Made by a program: the position numbers and the translations under genes. From contig DALYLR010000021.1 in assembly GCA_031976175.1 (NCBI GenBank), forward strand, positions 1 to 58,949: a stretch of DNA of 58,949 nucleotides, read 5' to 3'. The notes under the pieces were generated by a model. That model had not been told where the DNA came from. It ran no database searches and saw only the letters and a list, made by a program, of their open reading frames with translations. The DNA is from DMER01 sp003451645 (GTDB taxonomy: Bacteria; Pseudomonadota; Alphaproteobacteria; Micropepsales; Micropepsaceae). Positions within the stretch are counted from its first letter, which is position 1; the number at the start of each line of letters is the position of its first letter. Shown piece after piece: positions 27,895-36,493 of this stretch.

Positions 27895-28794
27895 ATGACC
27901 GAACCGCTGCCGCCCTTGAATGCTCTGCGGGCTTTTGAGGCTGCGGCACGTCTGGGTTCGTTTGCGCGCGCGGCGGAAGACTTGCATGTATCGGCGTCCG
28001 CAATCAGCCGCTTCGTCAAGCTCCTAGAGGGCCGCCTGGGTGTTGCATTGTTCCGTAGACTGCCGAATGGGCTTGAGGTGACGGCGGACGGGGCGGCCTA
28101 TCTTGAAGAGGTGTCGGCGGCGTTCTTGCGGCTGCGTCAGGCGACGCAGCGCCTGCGCGGCGGCGGGCGCGGCTTGACGGTTGGTGCGGGGCCAACGCTC
28201 GCCATGCGCTGGCTGATCCCTCGGCTCGCGGCCTTTCATCAGGCGAACCCTGCAATCGATGTGCGGATTTCAACGGCAATCGAGCGCGCCGATCCGTTGC
28301 TGCCCGAGTGGACCGCCGCGATCAGGCGCGGTGACGGTGCGTGGCCCGGTCTTGAGGCGCAATTCCTGTTCAAGGCGGAGCTGTTTCCCGTTGCGGCACC
28401 GGCCCTCGCACGGCGCATCAAGAACCCGGATGATTTGAGCCGTGTACGGATTTTAGCGGCCGCGAATGCGCCTGAGGACTGGCCCGCATGGCTCAAAGCC
28501 GCAAAGCTGTCCCAAATCGAGCTCAGCAGCGCGCAGAGTTTTGACTATCCGGCCTTTGCGCTGCAGGCCGCCCTCGATGGGCTGGGGGTGGCGATGGCGC
28601 GCGCGCCCTTCGTTGCGGATGACCTGGCCGCCGGGCGGCTGGTGCGTTTGTTCAAACGCTCCGTGTACCACGATCGGGGCTGGTATTTGATCTTCCGTAA
28701 AGGCGCACAAAACGATCCGGCGCTGTCCGCATTTCGCGCGTGGCTCGTCCGCGGCGGCAGCCTCGTTTCGCGCGTCGCAGCTGATGGCCAATAA
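27895..28794 (+). CDS. LysR family transcriptional regulator (GcvA-like)
   Basis: A 299-residue LysR-type regulator. The winged HTH is at residues 3-62 (PLPPLNALRAFEAAARLGSF, AAEDLHVSASAISRFVKLLE) and the substrate-binding domain follows (LTVGAGPTLAMRWLIPRLAA, IDVRISTA, ALQAALDGLGVAMARAPFV), closest in style to the GcvA subgroup. The ATG at 27895 is preceded by TGAGG. It is divergent from the TauE/SafE permease, the usual LysR layout with its target, so it likely activates that gene in response to a small anion or amino-acid-like ligand. This is inference. Confidence 0.9.
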   Translation: MTEPLPPLNALRAFEAAARLGSFARAAEDLHVSASAISRFVKLLEGRLGVALFRRLPNGLEVTADGAAYLEEVSAAFLRLRQATQRLRGGGRGLTVGAGPTLAMRWLIPRLAAFHQANPAIDVRISTAIERADPLLPEWTAAIRRGDGAWPGLEAQFLFKAELFPVAAPALARRIKNPDDLSRVRILAAANAPEDWPAWLKAAKLSQIELSSAQSFDYPAFALQAALDGLGVAMARAPFVADDLAAGRLVRLFKRSVYHDRGWYLIFRKGAQNDPALSAFRAWLVRGGSLVSRVAADGQ

Positions 28795-29055
28795 TTAGCA
28801 AAGTATTACCATCTCCAAAAACTCAGAGATACTGACGGGTCGGATTTTTGCGCTGAGTTCAACTGAATGTTTCAGTCGTGGTACAGCGCCCACAAAGTTA
28901 CGTCAGCGAACCCGCTACCGGATTGTATTCCGCACACAAATCATCCAACCAATGATGCACGAGAGTGCCGTCCGTGTACGCCGGATGCACATGGGTTCAG
29001 TAACAGCCTGCGGGTTCCCTCAGACCTCAGGCCAGGCAAGAGGAAGAAAAAGACA

Positions 29056-30990
29056 ATGACGAAGGGCCGTACTCTAATGGCCGCGGCGCTCCTGGGCACC
29101 ACGGCTCTGGCATCAACAGCAAACGCAACGCAGTGGACCGGATACTATATCGGCGTGTCTGGCGGCTATACCGAGAGCAACACGCGGTATGAAGACCTTG
29201 ATTACTCCGCCAACGGCGCGACGCAAGACTGGTTCACCGACGGCCTGGGCATCGGTGTCCAAATTGGCCATAACTGGCAGAACAAGAACACCGTGTACGG
29301 AGTAGAGTTGGACTTCTCCGGATTTGGGGTCGAAGATCAGCGGATCTACAGCGGCAATCAAGGCATTGAGAATGAACTCAATTGGCTGGGGTCGCTCCGT
29401 GCCCGCAGCGGCTTCGGCACCGGCCAGGTCTTCTTCTACCAGACGCTCGGCCTCGCGGTTGGTGATTTTGATGGTCATTGGATCGTGTTTGGCGATCCCG
29501 CCAATAGCTGGTCCGACCATGGCGACACAAAGGCTGGCCTCATTGGCGGCTTCGGCGTCGAGGGCATGATCGACGGCAATTGGTCCGTGCGCGCCGAGTT
29601 CCTGGCATCGCGCTTCTTTGATAACTCGGTCACCACCCAAAATCTGGAAGACCTGAGTGTGGATCAATCCGTCTACACCATCCGCGCTGGCATCAACTAT
29701 GCCTTCGGCGGTGCGCAGGACGGTGCCCACACCTTCGAAGATGGCAAGCCGTTTGACTTCTCTGGCTTCTATGTTGGCGCCCTGCTCGGCGGCAGCTCCT
29801 CGACGGTTCAGTCGACGGATATCGAGTATGATTGGTTTGGCGGCACGCACGACTTCGCGGATGAAGGCTTCTCAGGCGGCGTGCAGCTTGGCTTCAACCG
29901 TCAAATCAACGCCTTCGTCTATGGCTTGGAAGCGAGCTTCACCTTCCTCGACGGCGACTTCTCGCATACCGACACCTTTAGCCGCTTCGTGGATGGCGGT
30001 CTCAATTGGACGGGCTCGCTGGTTCTCAAGACTGGTATGGCCGTTGACAACAGCCTGATGTACATTTTCGGCGGCTATTCCTATGGCGACTATGACCTGA
30101 CGGATCGCAATTCGGGCACTCCGGACATCTGGGACCTCGGCGGCGGCCATTCCGGCTTTGTGGTTGGTACTGGCATTGAGCGCGCTCTGACACCGAACCT
30201 GACCTTCAAGGTCGAGGCGGCCTATTCAGGCTTTGATGGTGACACCGAGCGTGCGCCAACGGATGCGGATTTGTTCCGCGGTGCGGCACAGAATGTGTCG
30301 GTGATGGCTGGTCTGAACTATTACTTCGGCGAGCGTGGCGGCTGGGGTACGGGTGCGCTTCCGGCGGCCAATTGGAAAGGCTTCTTCGTGGGTCTGGACG
30401 GCTTGTTCGCGTATCACCATGGCGACATCACCGATCAGGACTATTACGAGTGGGGCGGGACCTACACGGTGCCAAGCTTTGGCGGCGGCGCTGGCGTGAA
30501 CATCGGCTACAACTGGCAGAAGGGCTCCTTTGTCTATGGTCTGGTTGGCGACATCGCCTTCTTGTCCAATGACGAAGAGGACACATCGGTCAACTACCGC
30601 GAGATGGTCTCCTCGATCGATTGGCAGGCGACCTTGCGTGGCCGCGCTGGTTTGGCCTCGGGCGATGCCTTCATGTATGCGACCGCTGGTATTGCCTGGG
30701 CGGGCGCGGACCTGGAGCATAACTATCTCCCCGCACCTGACGACGAAAGCTTCGCGATCGACGACACGCGCTTTGGCTGGGTTGCCGGCTTAGGCGTCGA
30801 GAAGAAGATCGGCGAGAAGCTCAGCCTCAAGATGGAAGCGCTCTACACCTCTTATGGCGAAGAGCAGGGGACCAATCCGGATCAGGATAATTGCGGCGGT
30901 TCGGGTCCCAATGGTCTGTGCGTGATGAATGGCAAGGACAGCAACATCACTGTCAAGGCCGGTATCACCTACCACTTGGGCGCTGAGTAA
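29056..30990 (+). CDS. outer-membrane protein with three tandem beta-barrel domains
   Basis: A 644-residue exported protein. The signal peptide (LMAAALLGTTALASTANA) leads to three similar blocks of about 200 residues, each starting with an aromatic W/F-x-GF/Y-Y/F-V/I-G motif (WTGYYIGVSGGYTE, FSGFYVGALLGGSS, WKGFFVGLDGLFAY) and each with a middle element of the type NWQ..VYGLE.D (HNWQNKNTVYGVELDFSG, FNRQINAFVYGLEASFTF, YNWQKGSFVYGLVGDIAF). Each resembles an Omp25/OmpA-like eight-stranded barrel, so the protein may be a triple barrel. The start at 29056 has AGGAAG about 10 bases upstream; the open frame extends 189 bases further without a signal peptide and was not used. Confidence 0.85.
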   Translation: MTKGRTLMAAALLGTTALASTANATQWTGYYIGVSGGYTESNTRYEDLDYSANGATQDWFTDGLGIGVQIGHNWQNKNTVYGVELDFSGFGVEDQRIYSGNQGIENELNWLGSLRARSGFGTGQVFFYQTLGLAVGDFDGHWIVFGDPANSWSDHGDTKAGLIGGFGVEGMIDGNWSVRAEFLASRFFDNSVTTQNLEDLSVDQSVYTIRAGINYAFGGAQDGAHTFEDGKPFDFSGFYVGALLGGSSSTVQSTDIEYDWFGGTHDFADEGFSGGVQLGFNRQINAFVYGLEASFTFLDGDFSHTDTFSRFVDGGLNWTGSLVLKTGMAVDNSLMYIFGGYSYGDYDLTDRNSGTPDIWDLGGGHSGFVVGTGIERALTPNLTFKVEAAYSGFDGDTERAPTDADLFRGAAQNVSVMAGLNYYFGERGGWGTGALPAANWKGFFVGLDGLFAYHHGDITDQDYYEWGGTYTVPSFGGGAGVNIGYNWQKGSFVYGLVGDIAFLSNDEEDTSVNYREMVSSIDWQATLRGRAGLASGDAFMYATAGIAWAGADLEHNYLPAPDDESFAIDDTRFGWVAGLGVEKKIGEKLSLKMEALYTSYGEEQGTNPDQDNCGGSGPNGLCVMNGKDSNITVKAGITYHLGAE

Positions 30991-31017
30991 TCGCTGACGC
31001 CTGATTGCATTGACTGG

Positions 31018-31049
31018 CCCCGCCTGGATCACCTCCAGGCGGGGTTTTT
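31018..31049 (+). terminator. rho-independent terminator after the triple-barrel gene
   Basis: A perfect 10-bp stem (CCCCGCCTGG with CCAGGCGGGG) with a 7-nt loop, followed by five T residues at 31045-31049. It lies 28 bp after the stop codon of the outer-membrane protein gene. Confidence 0.92.
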
Positions 31050-31094
31050 GCTTTCGATGCAGGTGATGTGGCGCGGTCGGCGATCTCGACCGGA

Positions 31095-31496
31095 TTACTG
31101 TGCGGGTTTCAGGCTCGGTGGTTGCCACAATTCGATTTTGTTGCCATCAGGGTCAATCGCCCAGCCAAAGATGCCGTATTCGCTCTCTTCGATCTTGTCG
31201 ATGACGGTGGCGCCATCGGCCTTCATTTGGGCGATCAGTGCGCGCACGTCCGCGACCACATAGTTGACCATGAAATTGGCCTTGCCCGGCGCGAAGTAGT
31301 CCGTGCCCGCCGTCCCCATGCTCCAGATGGTCTGGCCGGTGAAGCCTGGCCGGTCCGGCGTCGCCCAGTCAAAGGCCAGCCCGCCCCAATCCTGGATGTC
31401 GAGGCCCAAATGCTGCCGGTACCAGGCGCGCGCGGCGGCCGGGTCCTTTGAGGTGAGGAAAATGCCGCCAATGCCGAGGACTTTCGGTGGGTTCAT
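31095..31496 (-). CDS. VOC (glyoxalase/bleomycin resistance) family protein
   Basis: A 133-residue soluble protein with the vicinal oxygen chelate fold: an N-terminal beta-alpha-beta unit (VLGIGGIFLTSKDPAAARAW, YRQHLGL) and the C-terminal metal-binding strand WAIDPDGNKIELWQPP with the conserved Glu. Members include glyoxalase, dioxygenases and antibiotic-binding proteins; nothing here fixes the substrate. It is a single gene, convergent with the barrel protein. Confidence 0.85.
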   Translation of the reverse strand: MNPPKVLGIGGIFLTSKDPAAARAWYRQHLGLDIQDWGGLAFDWATPDRPGFTGQTIWSMGTAGTDYFAPGKANFMVNYVVADVRALIAQMKADGATVIDKIEESEYGIFGWAIDPDGNKIELWQPPSLKPAQ

Positions 31497-31680
31497 GAGA
31501 GGGGTCCTTCTGAGGGGTCGCAGGTTACAGGAGGCTCTGAGCGCGCCTCGATGTAAGGGACATCACAAGCGAAGGGCTCGAGTGAGACTTTATACCAGAC
31601 TTAGTGCCCGTCCTGATCTAATCTCACTGGCATCGCGCTAGCAATGACACTCATCCAACCATTTACAAGGGAACCGGACG

Positions 31681-32493
31681 ATGAATGCGAACAAGGCGCT
31701 GTGGGAGATGGGGGATTTCACCCAATTGGCGGCAACTATGCGCGACAGCGGCGATGCGCTGGTTGATGGGCTTGGCATCACGCCGGGCTTGCGCGTGATC
31801 GATCTGGGCTGCGGCGATGGCACAACCGCAATCCCTGCAGCCCAGCGCGGCGCGCATGTGCGAGGCATCGACATCGCCGCCAATCTGGTCCAGGCGGGCC
31901 GCAAGCGGGCGGGCGCGCTCAACCTCGCCAACTGCACATTTGAAGAGGGCGATGCATCGAATTTGGAGGCTGTCGAGGCTGGCGCCTGTGATCTGCTGGT
32001 GACCATTTTCGGCGCCATGTTCGCGCCCAAACCGCACGACACGGCCAAGGAGATGGTGCGCGTCACCAAGCCAGGCGGGCGCATTGTGATGGGCAATTGG
32101 ATCCCGGGTGACCCAACCCTGGTCGCGCAGATCCTCAAGATCAGCAGCAGCTACTCGCCGCCCCCGCCGGAGGGGTTTGTCAGCCCGATGCGCTGGGGTG
32201 TGGAGGCCGACGTGATCGAACGGTTCGGCGCCGCGGGCGTTCCTGCGGACCGGATCAATTTCGCCCGCGAGACCTACCACTTCAAATATGCAGGCCCGCC
32301 GCGAAACTTTGTGGACACGTTCGAGGGCTTTTATGGGCCGACCATGAAGGCCTTCGAAGCGGCGAAAGCAAACGGCCGCGATGGCGCCTTGCGGGCGGAG
32401 CTTGATGCCTTGTTCGCCGCCCAGAACAAGAGCACCGATCCCGGCCGCACGCTAATCCCGGCAACCTATCTGCAGGTGACCGTGTCGCGTTGA
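31681..32493 (+). CDS. class I SAM-dependent methyltransferase
   Basis: A 270-residue methyltransferase. The SAM-binding glycine motif is VIDLGCGDGTTAIPAAQRG (residues about 39-57), followed by VRGIDIAANLVQAGR (acidic residue for the ribose) and TIFGAMFAPKPHDTAKEMVR. The fold resembles the UbiE/COQ5-like Methyltransf_11 group, which act on small molecules. A weak GGGAA-type site precedes the ATG. It is transcribed in the same direction as the ArsR-SRPBCC gene 93 bp downstream, but a shared transcript is uncertain. Substrate unknown. Confidence 0.87.
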   Translation: MNANKALWEMGDFTQLAATMRDSGDALVDGLGITPGLRVIDLGCGDGTTAIPAAQRGAHVRGIDIAANLVQAGRKRAGALNLANCTFEEGDASNLEAVEAGACDLLVTIFGAMFAPKPHDTAKEMVRVTKPGGRIVMGNWIPGDPTLVAQILKISSSYSPPPPEGFVSPMRWGVEADVIERFGAAGVPADRINFARETYHFKYAGPPRNFVDTFEGFYGPTMKAFEAAKANGRDGALRAELDALFAAQNKSTDPGRTLIPATYLQVTVSR

Positions 32494-32586
32494 ACGGCTG
32501 ACCATTAAGCCGCCGTCCGTCTTTTGACTCGGAAAAATAGGTGACCATATTGACACGTGACTAATGAGGCACTTATAACACCACCC

Positions 32587-33354
32587 ATGGACGATGTCTT
32601 TAAGGCCCTCGCCGATCCGTCCCGCCGGGCGCTTCTGGATGCGCTGAAAGTCCGGGATGGGCGGACCTTGGGTGAGCTTGAGCAGGTGCTGCCGGACCTC
32701 ACCCGGTTCGGCGTGATGAAGCATGTGAAGGTTTTGGAGGAGGCGCAGCTGATCGCCAGCCGCAAGGTGGGCCGGGAGAAGTTTCATTACCTCAACCCCG
32801 TTCCCATTCAGCTGCTGTCGGACCGTTGGATTGCGCGCTTTGCCAAGCCCGTCGTCCGCGCGATGGCTGATCTGAAAACGCAAGTGGAGGCGTCACAAAT
32901 GCAAGTGCCCAACCAAGTCTACGAGATCTTGATCAAAGCGAGTCCCGAGGCCGTGTGGCGCGCGCTGACCAGCCCGGAAATGACGCCAGCCTTCAATTTC
33001 GGCGCGCGGGTTGAAGGCGATTGGCGGGCGGGCGGTAAGCTCACCTATTGGACGCCGGAGGGCACCGTGATGTGGGACGGCGACATATTGGAGTGCCAGC
33101 CGCCGCACCGCCTCGTCACCACGTTCCGCGCAAACTGGCAGGCGGACTTTGCCGATGACCGCCCCAGCAAATGCACCTATGAGATCGTGCAGGCGATGCC
33201 GGGCGTCTCGAAACTGACCGTGGTGCATGAGGATTTTGACGGCCCAACCGCGACGTACAAATCCGTGGCGCAAGGCTGGATGGTGATCCTCTCGGGCCTC
33301 AAGACCTTGCTCGAAACGGGCAAGCCAATGAGCGATGGGAGGCCCGCGCAATGA
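32587..33354 (+). CDS. ArsR-type HTH fused to SRPBCC (AHSA1-like) domain
   Basis: A 255-residue fusion. Residues 1 to about 95 are an ArsR winged HTH (MDDVFKALADPSRRALLDAL, LTRFGVMKHVKVLEEAQLI); the rest is an SRPBCC/AHSA1 domain (YEILIKASPEAVWRALTSPE, EGDWRAGGKLTYWTPEGTVMW, HEDFDGPTATYKSVAQGWMVILSGLKTLLETG). SRPBCC domains bind hydrophobic ligands in a deep cavity, so this may be a one-component sensor of a lipid-like molecule. An in-frame GTG at 32557 could extend it, but the ATG start fits the usual ArsR start. It overlaps the next gene by 4 bp, so translation is coupled to the MAPEG protein. Confidence 0.88.
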   Translation: MDDVFKALADPSRRALLDALKVRDGRTLGELEQVLPDLTRFGVMKHVKVLEEAQLIASRKVGREKFHYLNPVPIQLLSDRWIARFAKPVVRAMADLKTQVEASQMQVPNQVYEILIKASPEAVWRALTSPEMTPAFNFGARVEGDWRAGGKLTYWTPEGTVMWDGDILECQPPHRLVTTFRANWQADFADDRPSKCTYEIVQAMPGVSKLTVVHEDFDGPTATYKSVAQGWMVILSGLKTLLETGKPMSDGRPAQ

Positions 33355-33776
33355 CCCCCGATTTGTTCTGGCTAATGCTGACCGCCTTGCTCGCGGCGTC
33401 TTTGTGGATCCCGTTTATCGTGGGCGTCAACACGACGCCCTATGATGGCAAGGATGACCACGACTTCTTTGTGCACCCGCCCGATCATCACAAGATGGTG
33501 CCGTGGGTGCATCGCGCCTTTCGCGCGCACCAAAACCTGCTCGAACAATTCATGCCCTATGCGGTGATTGTGCTGGTTGGGCATGTGTTGGGCGTGCAGA
33601 CGGTGATCACTGCCTGGTGCACGATTGCGTTCTTCTGGCTGCGCGTGGCGCATGCGATCGGCATGATCACAGCCTGGGCACGTTTTCCATGGCGCCCCTT
33701 GATTTTCACTGCGGGCTGGCTGGTGATCCTGGTCCATGCATGGCAAGTGTTTGCGCAGGCGCCGCCGGCGATCTAG
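33351..33776 (+). CDS. MAPEG family membrane protein
   Basis: A 141-residue protein with four membrane segments, the MAPEG layout (eicosanoid and glutathione metabolism family in eukaryotes; bacterial members of mostly unknown role). Recognisable are WIPFIVGVNTTPYDG, the polar loop with VPWVHRAFRAHQNLLEQF (the Arg/His/Asn signature) and the last two helices. Its start overlaps the stop of the ArsR-SRPBCC gene (ATGA), which suggests that the regulator controls it. Activity against lipophilic or glutathione-linked compounds is inference. Confidence 0.85.
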   Translation: MTPDLFWLMLTALLAASLWIPFIVGVNTTPYDGKDDHDFFVHPPDHHKMVPWVHRAFRAHQNLLEQFMPYAVIVLVGHVLGVQTVITAWCTIAFFWLRVAHAIGMITAWARFPWRPLIFTAGWLVILVHAWQVFAQAPPAI

Positions 33777-33816
33777 GACTGGGGTCGGGGCTCACCCAGC
33801 TGGCAAGCGAGGGCAT

Positions 33817-34203
33817 ATGGACATCCAAGCAATCCATGATCACGCGGTGCAAGTGCTGGCAGGCAAAGTGCCGGGAACTGACCGAAGCGCGGCGCGCGCG
33901 CTCTTTGCCGAGAACGCCGCGCGCGGCCATGTGGGATCGATGGTGTTCTTAGGGATCGTGCTCCTCGATGGAGTGCATGGACCTCAGGATATTCCGGCGG
34001 GCGTCGTCTGGGTCCGCAAGGCTGCGGATGCAGGCCACAGTGAGGGCGAGTTCCTGCTCGGCATGTGCTTGGCCGAGGGCACCGGCATGGAGCGGGACCT
34101 CGAACAGGCGATCGTCTGGTTGCGCCGCGCGGCGGACAAGGGTCATGAGGAGGCAAGCTTCATCTTTGCCGAACTCGCCCGGCGCGGTCACAGCGATATC
34201 TAG
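33817..34203 (+). CDS. Sel1-like repeat protein
   Basis: A 128-residue protein with about three Sel1/TPR-like repeats (AARALFAENAARGHVGSMVF, AGVVWVRKAADAGHSEGEFL, QAIVWLRRAADKGHEEASFI). Sel1 repeats mediate protein contacts. No signal peptide is seen from the ATG at 33817, which has GAGGG 5 bases upstream, so it is probably cytoplasmic. It follows the MAPEG gene by 40 bp and could share its transcript. It is convergent with the sigma factor gene. Confidence 0.8.
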   Translation: MDIQAIHDHAVQVLAGKVPGTDRSAARALFAENAARGHVGSMVFLGIVLLDGVHGPQDIPAGVVWVRKAADAGHSEGEFLLGMCLAEGTGMERDLEQAIVWLRRAADKGHEEASFIFAELARRGHSDI

Positions 34204-34237
34204 GGACGGCGGCATTTGGCAGGCCGCACTCACGCGC

Positions 34238-34744
34238 TCAACCGTCCGCCTCAAGCACATCTCGGCCGAGAGCGAGGCGGGCACTGGCCAGCCGGCTCAT
34301 CAAGGTGCCGAGCGGCACGCCCAACTGTGTTGCGGCTTCGCGATAGGTGTGCCCCTCAAAGTAGACCAACTGCACCGCCTCGCGCAGCAAAGGGTGCAGA
34401 CACCCAATCCGCAACCGCAATTGGTTCATGAGAATGTGCGTGTCAGCCTCGCTTGCGAAGTCGGCTGTCAGGGCGCTTTCAGCGGGAACGTGTCCCGCGC
34501 CAAGGCGCACGCGCCTCGCGCGCAGATGGTTCTTCCATTCCGATGCGATGATCGCAAAGAGCCAGCGGTCCAGACGGGTTCCCGGCGTGAACTGCACCTC
34601 CTTTGCCAAGGCTTTGACGCAGCAGGCCTGAACCAGGTCTTTCGCAAGGTCAGGGTCGCCCGACAGGTGCCGTGCAAACCGTGTCAGCCTGGGCAGCAAC
34701 GCCGTTAACTCTGACCGGAATGCGGGGTCCTTGGGCGACAACAT
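34238..34744 (-). CDS. ECF-type RNA polymerase sigma factor
   Basis: A 168-residue group IV sigma factor. Region 2 covers about residues 10-80 (ALLPRLTRFARHLSGDPDLA, DLVQACCVKALAK, LDRWLFAIIASEWKNHLRAR) and region 4 about 110-160 (LHPLLREAVQLVYFEGHTYR, EAATQLGVPLGTLMSRLASA). No anti-sigma factor gene is next to it, which is unusual for this group; it could be regulated elsewhere or by transcription. A TTG 24 bases upstream is also in frame and no clear ribosome binding site is visible, so the start is uncertain. An outer-membrane protein is encoded divergently and may be a target. Confidence 0.88.
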   Translation of the reverse strand: MLSPKDPAFRSELTALLPRLTRFARHLSGDPDLAKDLVQACCVKALAKEVQFTPGTRLDRWLFAIIASEWKNHLRARRVRLGAGHVPAESALTADFASEADTHILMNQLRLRIGCLHPLLREAVQLVYFEGHTYREAATQLGVPLGTLMSRLASARLALGRDVLEADG

Positions 34745-34794
34745 TGTCGACAAGATGGAATGGGGCAAGACGCGGGCAAGAATGGGCGGCCGTT

Positions 34795-34839
34795 AGTGTG
34801 ACCGCAGACACACTATCCGTCTGAGAAGCAGATTTCTGC
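34795..34839. promoter_or_regulatory. two inverted repeats in the sigma factor / barrel protein promoter region
   Basis: AGTGTG at 34795-34800 pairs with CACACT at 34809-34814 across 8 bp, and GCAGA at 34828-34832 pairs with TCTGC at 34835-34839 across 2 bp. Both lie in the 190-bp gap between the divergent starts and could be operators. Chance occurrence is possible because the arms are short. Confidence 0.35.
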
Positions 34840-34934
34840 GATTTTTCTGATCATTGAGAATCCGCGGAGCCGTGTTCTCTTCATGCCCGCAGTTAAGAAA
34901 CCAAGCGTGGCGACCATTGCAAGGGGACACAAAA

Positions 34935-35684
34935 ATGCGTTTTTTTAGAGCCGTCTTCGCGCTGCCTGTTCTGGCAGCAACCCTCCAGGCCGTTCACGCC
35001 GGTGAGCATCAGGCCTACGTCTCGGGGATGATCGGGATCAACATGCCCGACGATGAGAACTTTCTGGGCGCCAATGCCGCGGGCCAAGGCCGCGACATTC
35101 AGGCGCAACTGGACGATGGCACGCAATTCGGGCTGTCGCTTGGCCTGATGACCAAAGACTATGACTGGGGCCGGGTCCGCGGCGAAGTCGAAGTCGCTTA
35201 TCGTGAGTCTGACCTTGAGGGCTTGGTGCTCAACGCCGTCTCGCGCACCATCATCGAAGGCTCAGGCGTCGACGTGACGACGGCGATGGTCAACCTCTCC
35301 TATGATACGCCAAAGGTGCTGGGCTCGCTGCGCTTCTCGCTGGGTGCAGGTTATGGTCTGGCTTCCGTGACCCACGATATCCGCTACTTGGTGGCCAATG
35401 CCGCCGCGATCGGCTCCATCCCCGGTCAGCTTCAGATCGCAATCCCCAATTCCGAAACGACGGACGCCTATCAACTCATCGGCGGCGCGGAAGTGGAGCT
35501 GACACCGGGCATCTCCCTTATTGCGGATGTGCGCTACCTCGAGATCGGGGACACAAAGGGCGAACGCTATATCTTGAACTCGATCATCAATGGCGTCGCC
35601 ACGACGAACGGTACGCTGGATTCGATTTTGGATGCTGATTACTCCACAGTGTCACTCAACGCTGGTTTGCGGATCAAGCTCTAG
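34935..35684 (+). CDS. outer-membrane beta-barrel protein
   Basis: A 249-residue exported protein. The signal peptide (FFRAVFALPVLAATLQAVHA) is followed by alternating beta strands typical of a small barrel (HQAYVSGMIGINM, TQFGLSLGLMTKDYDWGRVR, GEVEVAYRESD, RFSLGAGYGLASV, ISLIADVRYLEIGD, TVSLNAGLRIKL), ending in a hydrophobic-aliphatic residue (Leu), not the more usual Phe. AAGGGG lies 8 bases before the ATG at 34935. It is divergent from the ECF sigma factor gene, which may control it. Role unknown; one of several small barrel proteins in the window. Confidence 0.85.
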   Translation: MRFFRAVFALPVLAATLQAVHAGEHQAYVSGMIGINMPDDENFLGANAAGQGRDIQAQLDDGTQFGLSLGLMTKDYDWGRVRGEVEVAYRESDLEGLVLNAVSRTIIEGSGVDVTTAMVNLSYDTPKVLGSLRFSLGAGYGLASVTHDIRYLVANAAAIGSIPGQLQIAIPNSETTDAYQLIGGAEVELTPGISLIADVRYLEIGDTKGERYILNSIINGVATTNGTLDSILDADYSTVSLNAGLRIKL

Positions 35685-35744
35685 ATTGTTCATCGAAGGT
35701 CGTGGGGTCTCGCTGAGACAAAGGCGAGGCCTCCATCATCGACC

Positions 35745-36482
35745 TTACGCCCTTTCGGGCGCCGGCCGTTTGCGGGCTTTGGAGCCGAGGAGATCTTTGT
35801 TCATGACGCGCTCGACATAGTCGAACGCGATGTCAAAGATGCCCTCGATCGCCGCCCGCGCTTTTGCGCCATTTCCGTCGCGAAAGGCCCGTCCCACCTT
35901 CGCCCATAGGCGCGCATTGCGCCGCCGCATGACGAGCGTGGAGAGAGTATCCTCCTGAAACGCCTGATGGCCAAAGGTCAGGCTCCGGCTCATTTGGGAG
36001 GCCTTGGGCATGTTGGCGACTTGGCCCATCAGACGGATGGCCCCGCGCACGCTATGCACAAAGGCCTCGGTGCTTGCGGTTTCGACAATGGCGGCAGGCT
36101 GCAGTGCGGCGGCGATGAAGGCTTGCTTTTGATCGCTCATGGGCGCGGCTGCGCCCGCCTCGGCCATCAGACCGGCGAGCGCACGGCGGATCAAGAACAC
36201 CTCTCGAAAGGTTGCATCCGTGGTGGAGGCGACGCGTGCGCCCTTCATCGCTTCGATCACCACCATGCCCTGGCTTTCCAGGATGCGCATGGCCTCGCGC
36301 ACAGGCGCGCGCGAACAGCCGAATTTGTCCGCAAGCTCCTGCTCCCGCAGCCTTGCACCGGGCTGATAGACCCCGCGCTCGATCGCCTGCGCAGTGGCGC
36401 GCGCGATCCCCAGCGCCGAGACGGGCGCGTCCGGACCTCGCAAGATAACGACACTCTCCTCAGCCGGCGCTTGCGCTGCCAT
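35745..36482 (-). CDS. GntR family transcriptional regulator (FCD domain)
   Basis: A 245-residue regulator of the FadR subfamily. The winged HTH at about 20-85 reads VYQPGARLREQELADKFGCS and RAPVREAMRILESQGMVVI; the FCD ligand-binding domain follows from about 95 (REVFLIRRALAGLMAEAGAA, AFVHSVRGAIRLMGQ). The usual metal-binding His residues of FCD are partly visible. It starts 11 bp after the hydrolase gene on the same strand, so the two form an operon, and the regulator probably responds to a carboxylate linked to the hydrolase reaction. Confidence 0.9.
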   Translation of the reverse strand: MAAQAPAEESVVILRGPDAPVSALGIARATAQAIERGVYQPGARLREQELADKFGCSRAPVREAMRILESQGMVVIEAMKGARVASTTDATFREVFLIRRALAGLMAEAGAAAPMSDQKQAFIAAALQPAAIVETASTEAFVHSVRGAIRLMGQVANMPKASQMSRSLTFGHQAFQEDTLSTLVMRRRNARLWAKVGRAFRDGNGAKARAAIEGIFDIAFDYVERVMNKDLLGSKARKRPAPERA

Positions 36483-36493
36483 CCGTCCGCCTC

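Noticed and set aside
28867..29055. N-terminal extension of the triple-barrel protein
   Set aside because: The frame is open, but it lacks a signal peptide, and a proper signal peptide with a ribosome binding site begins at 29056.
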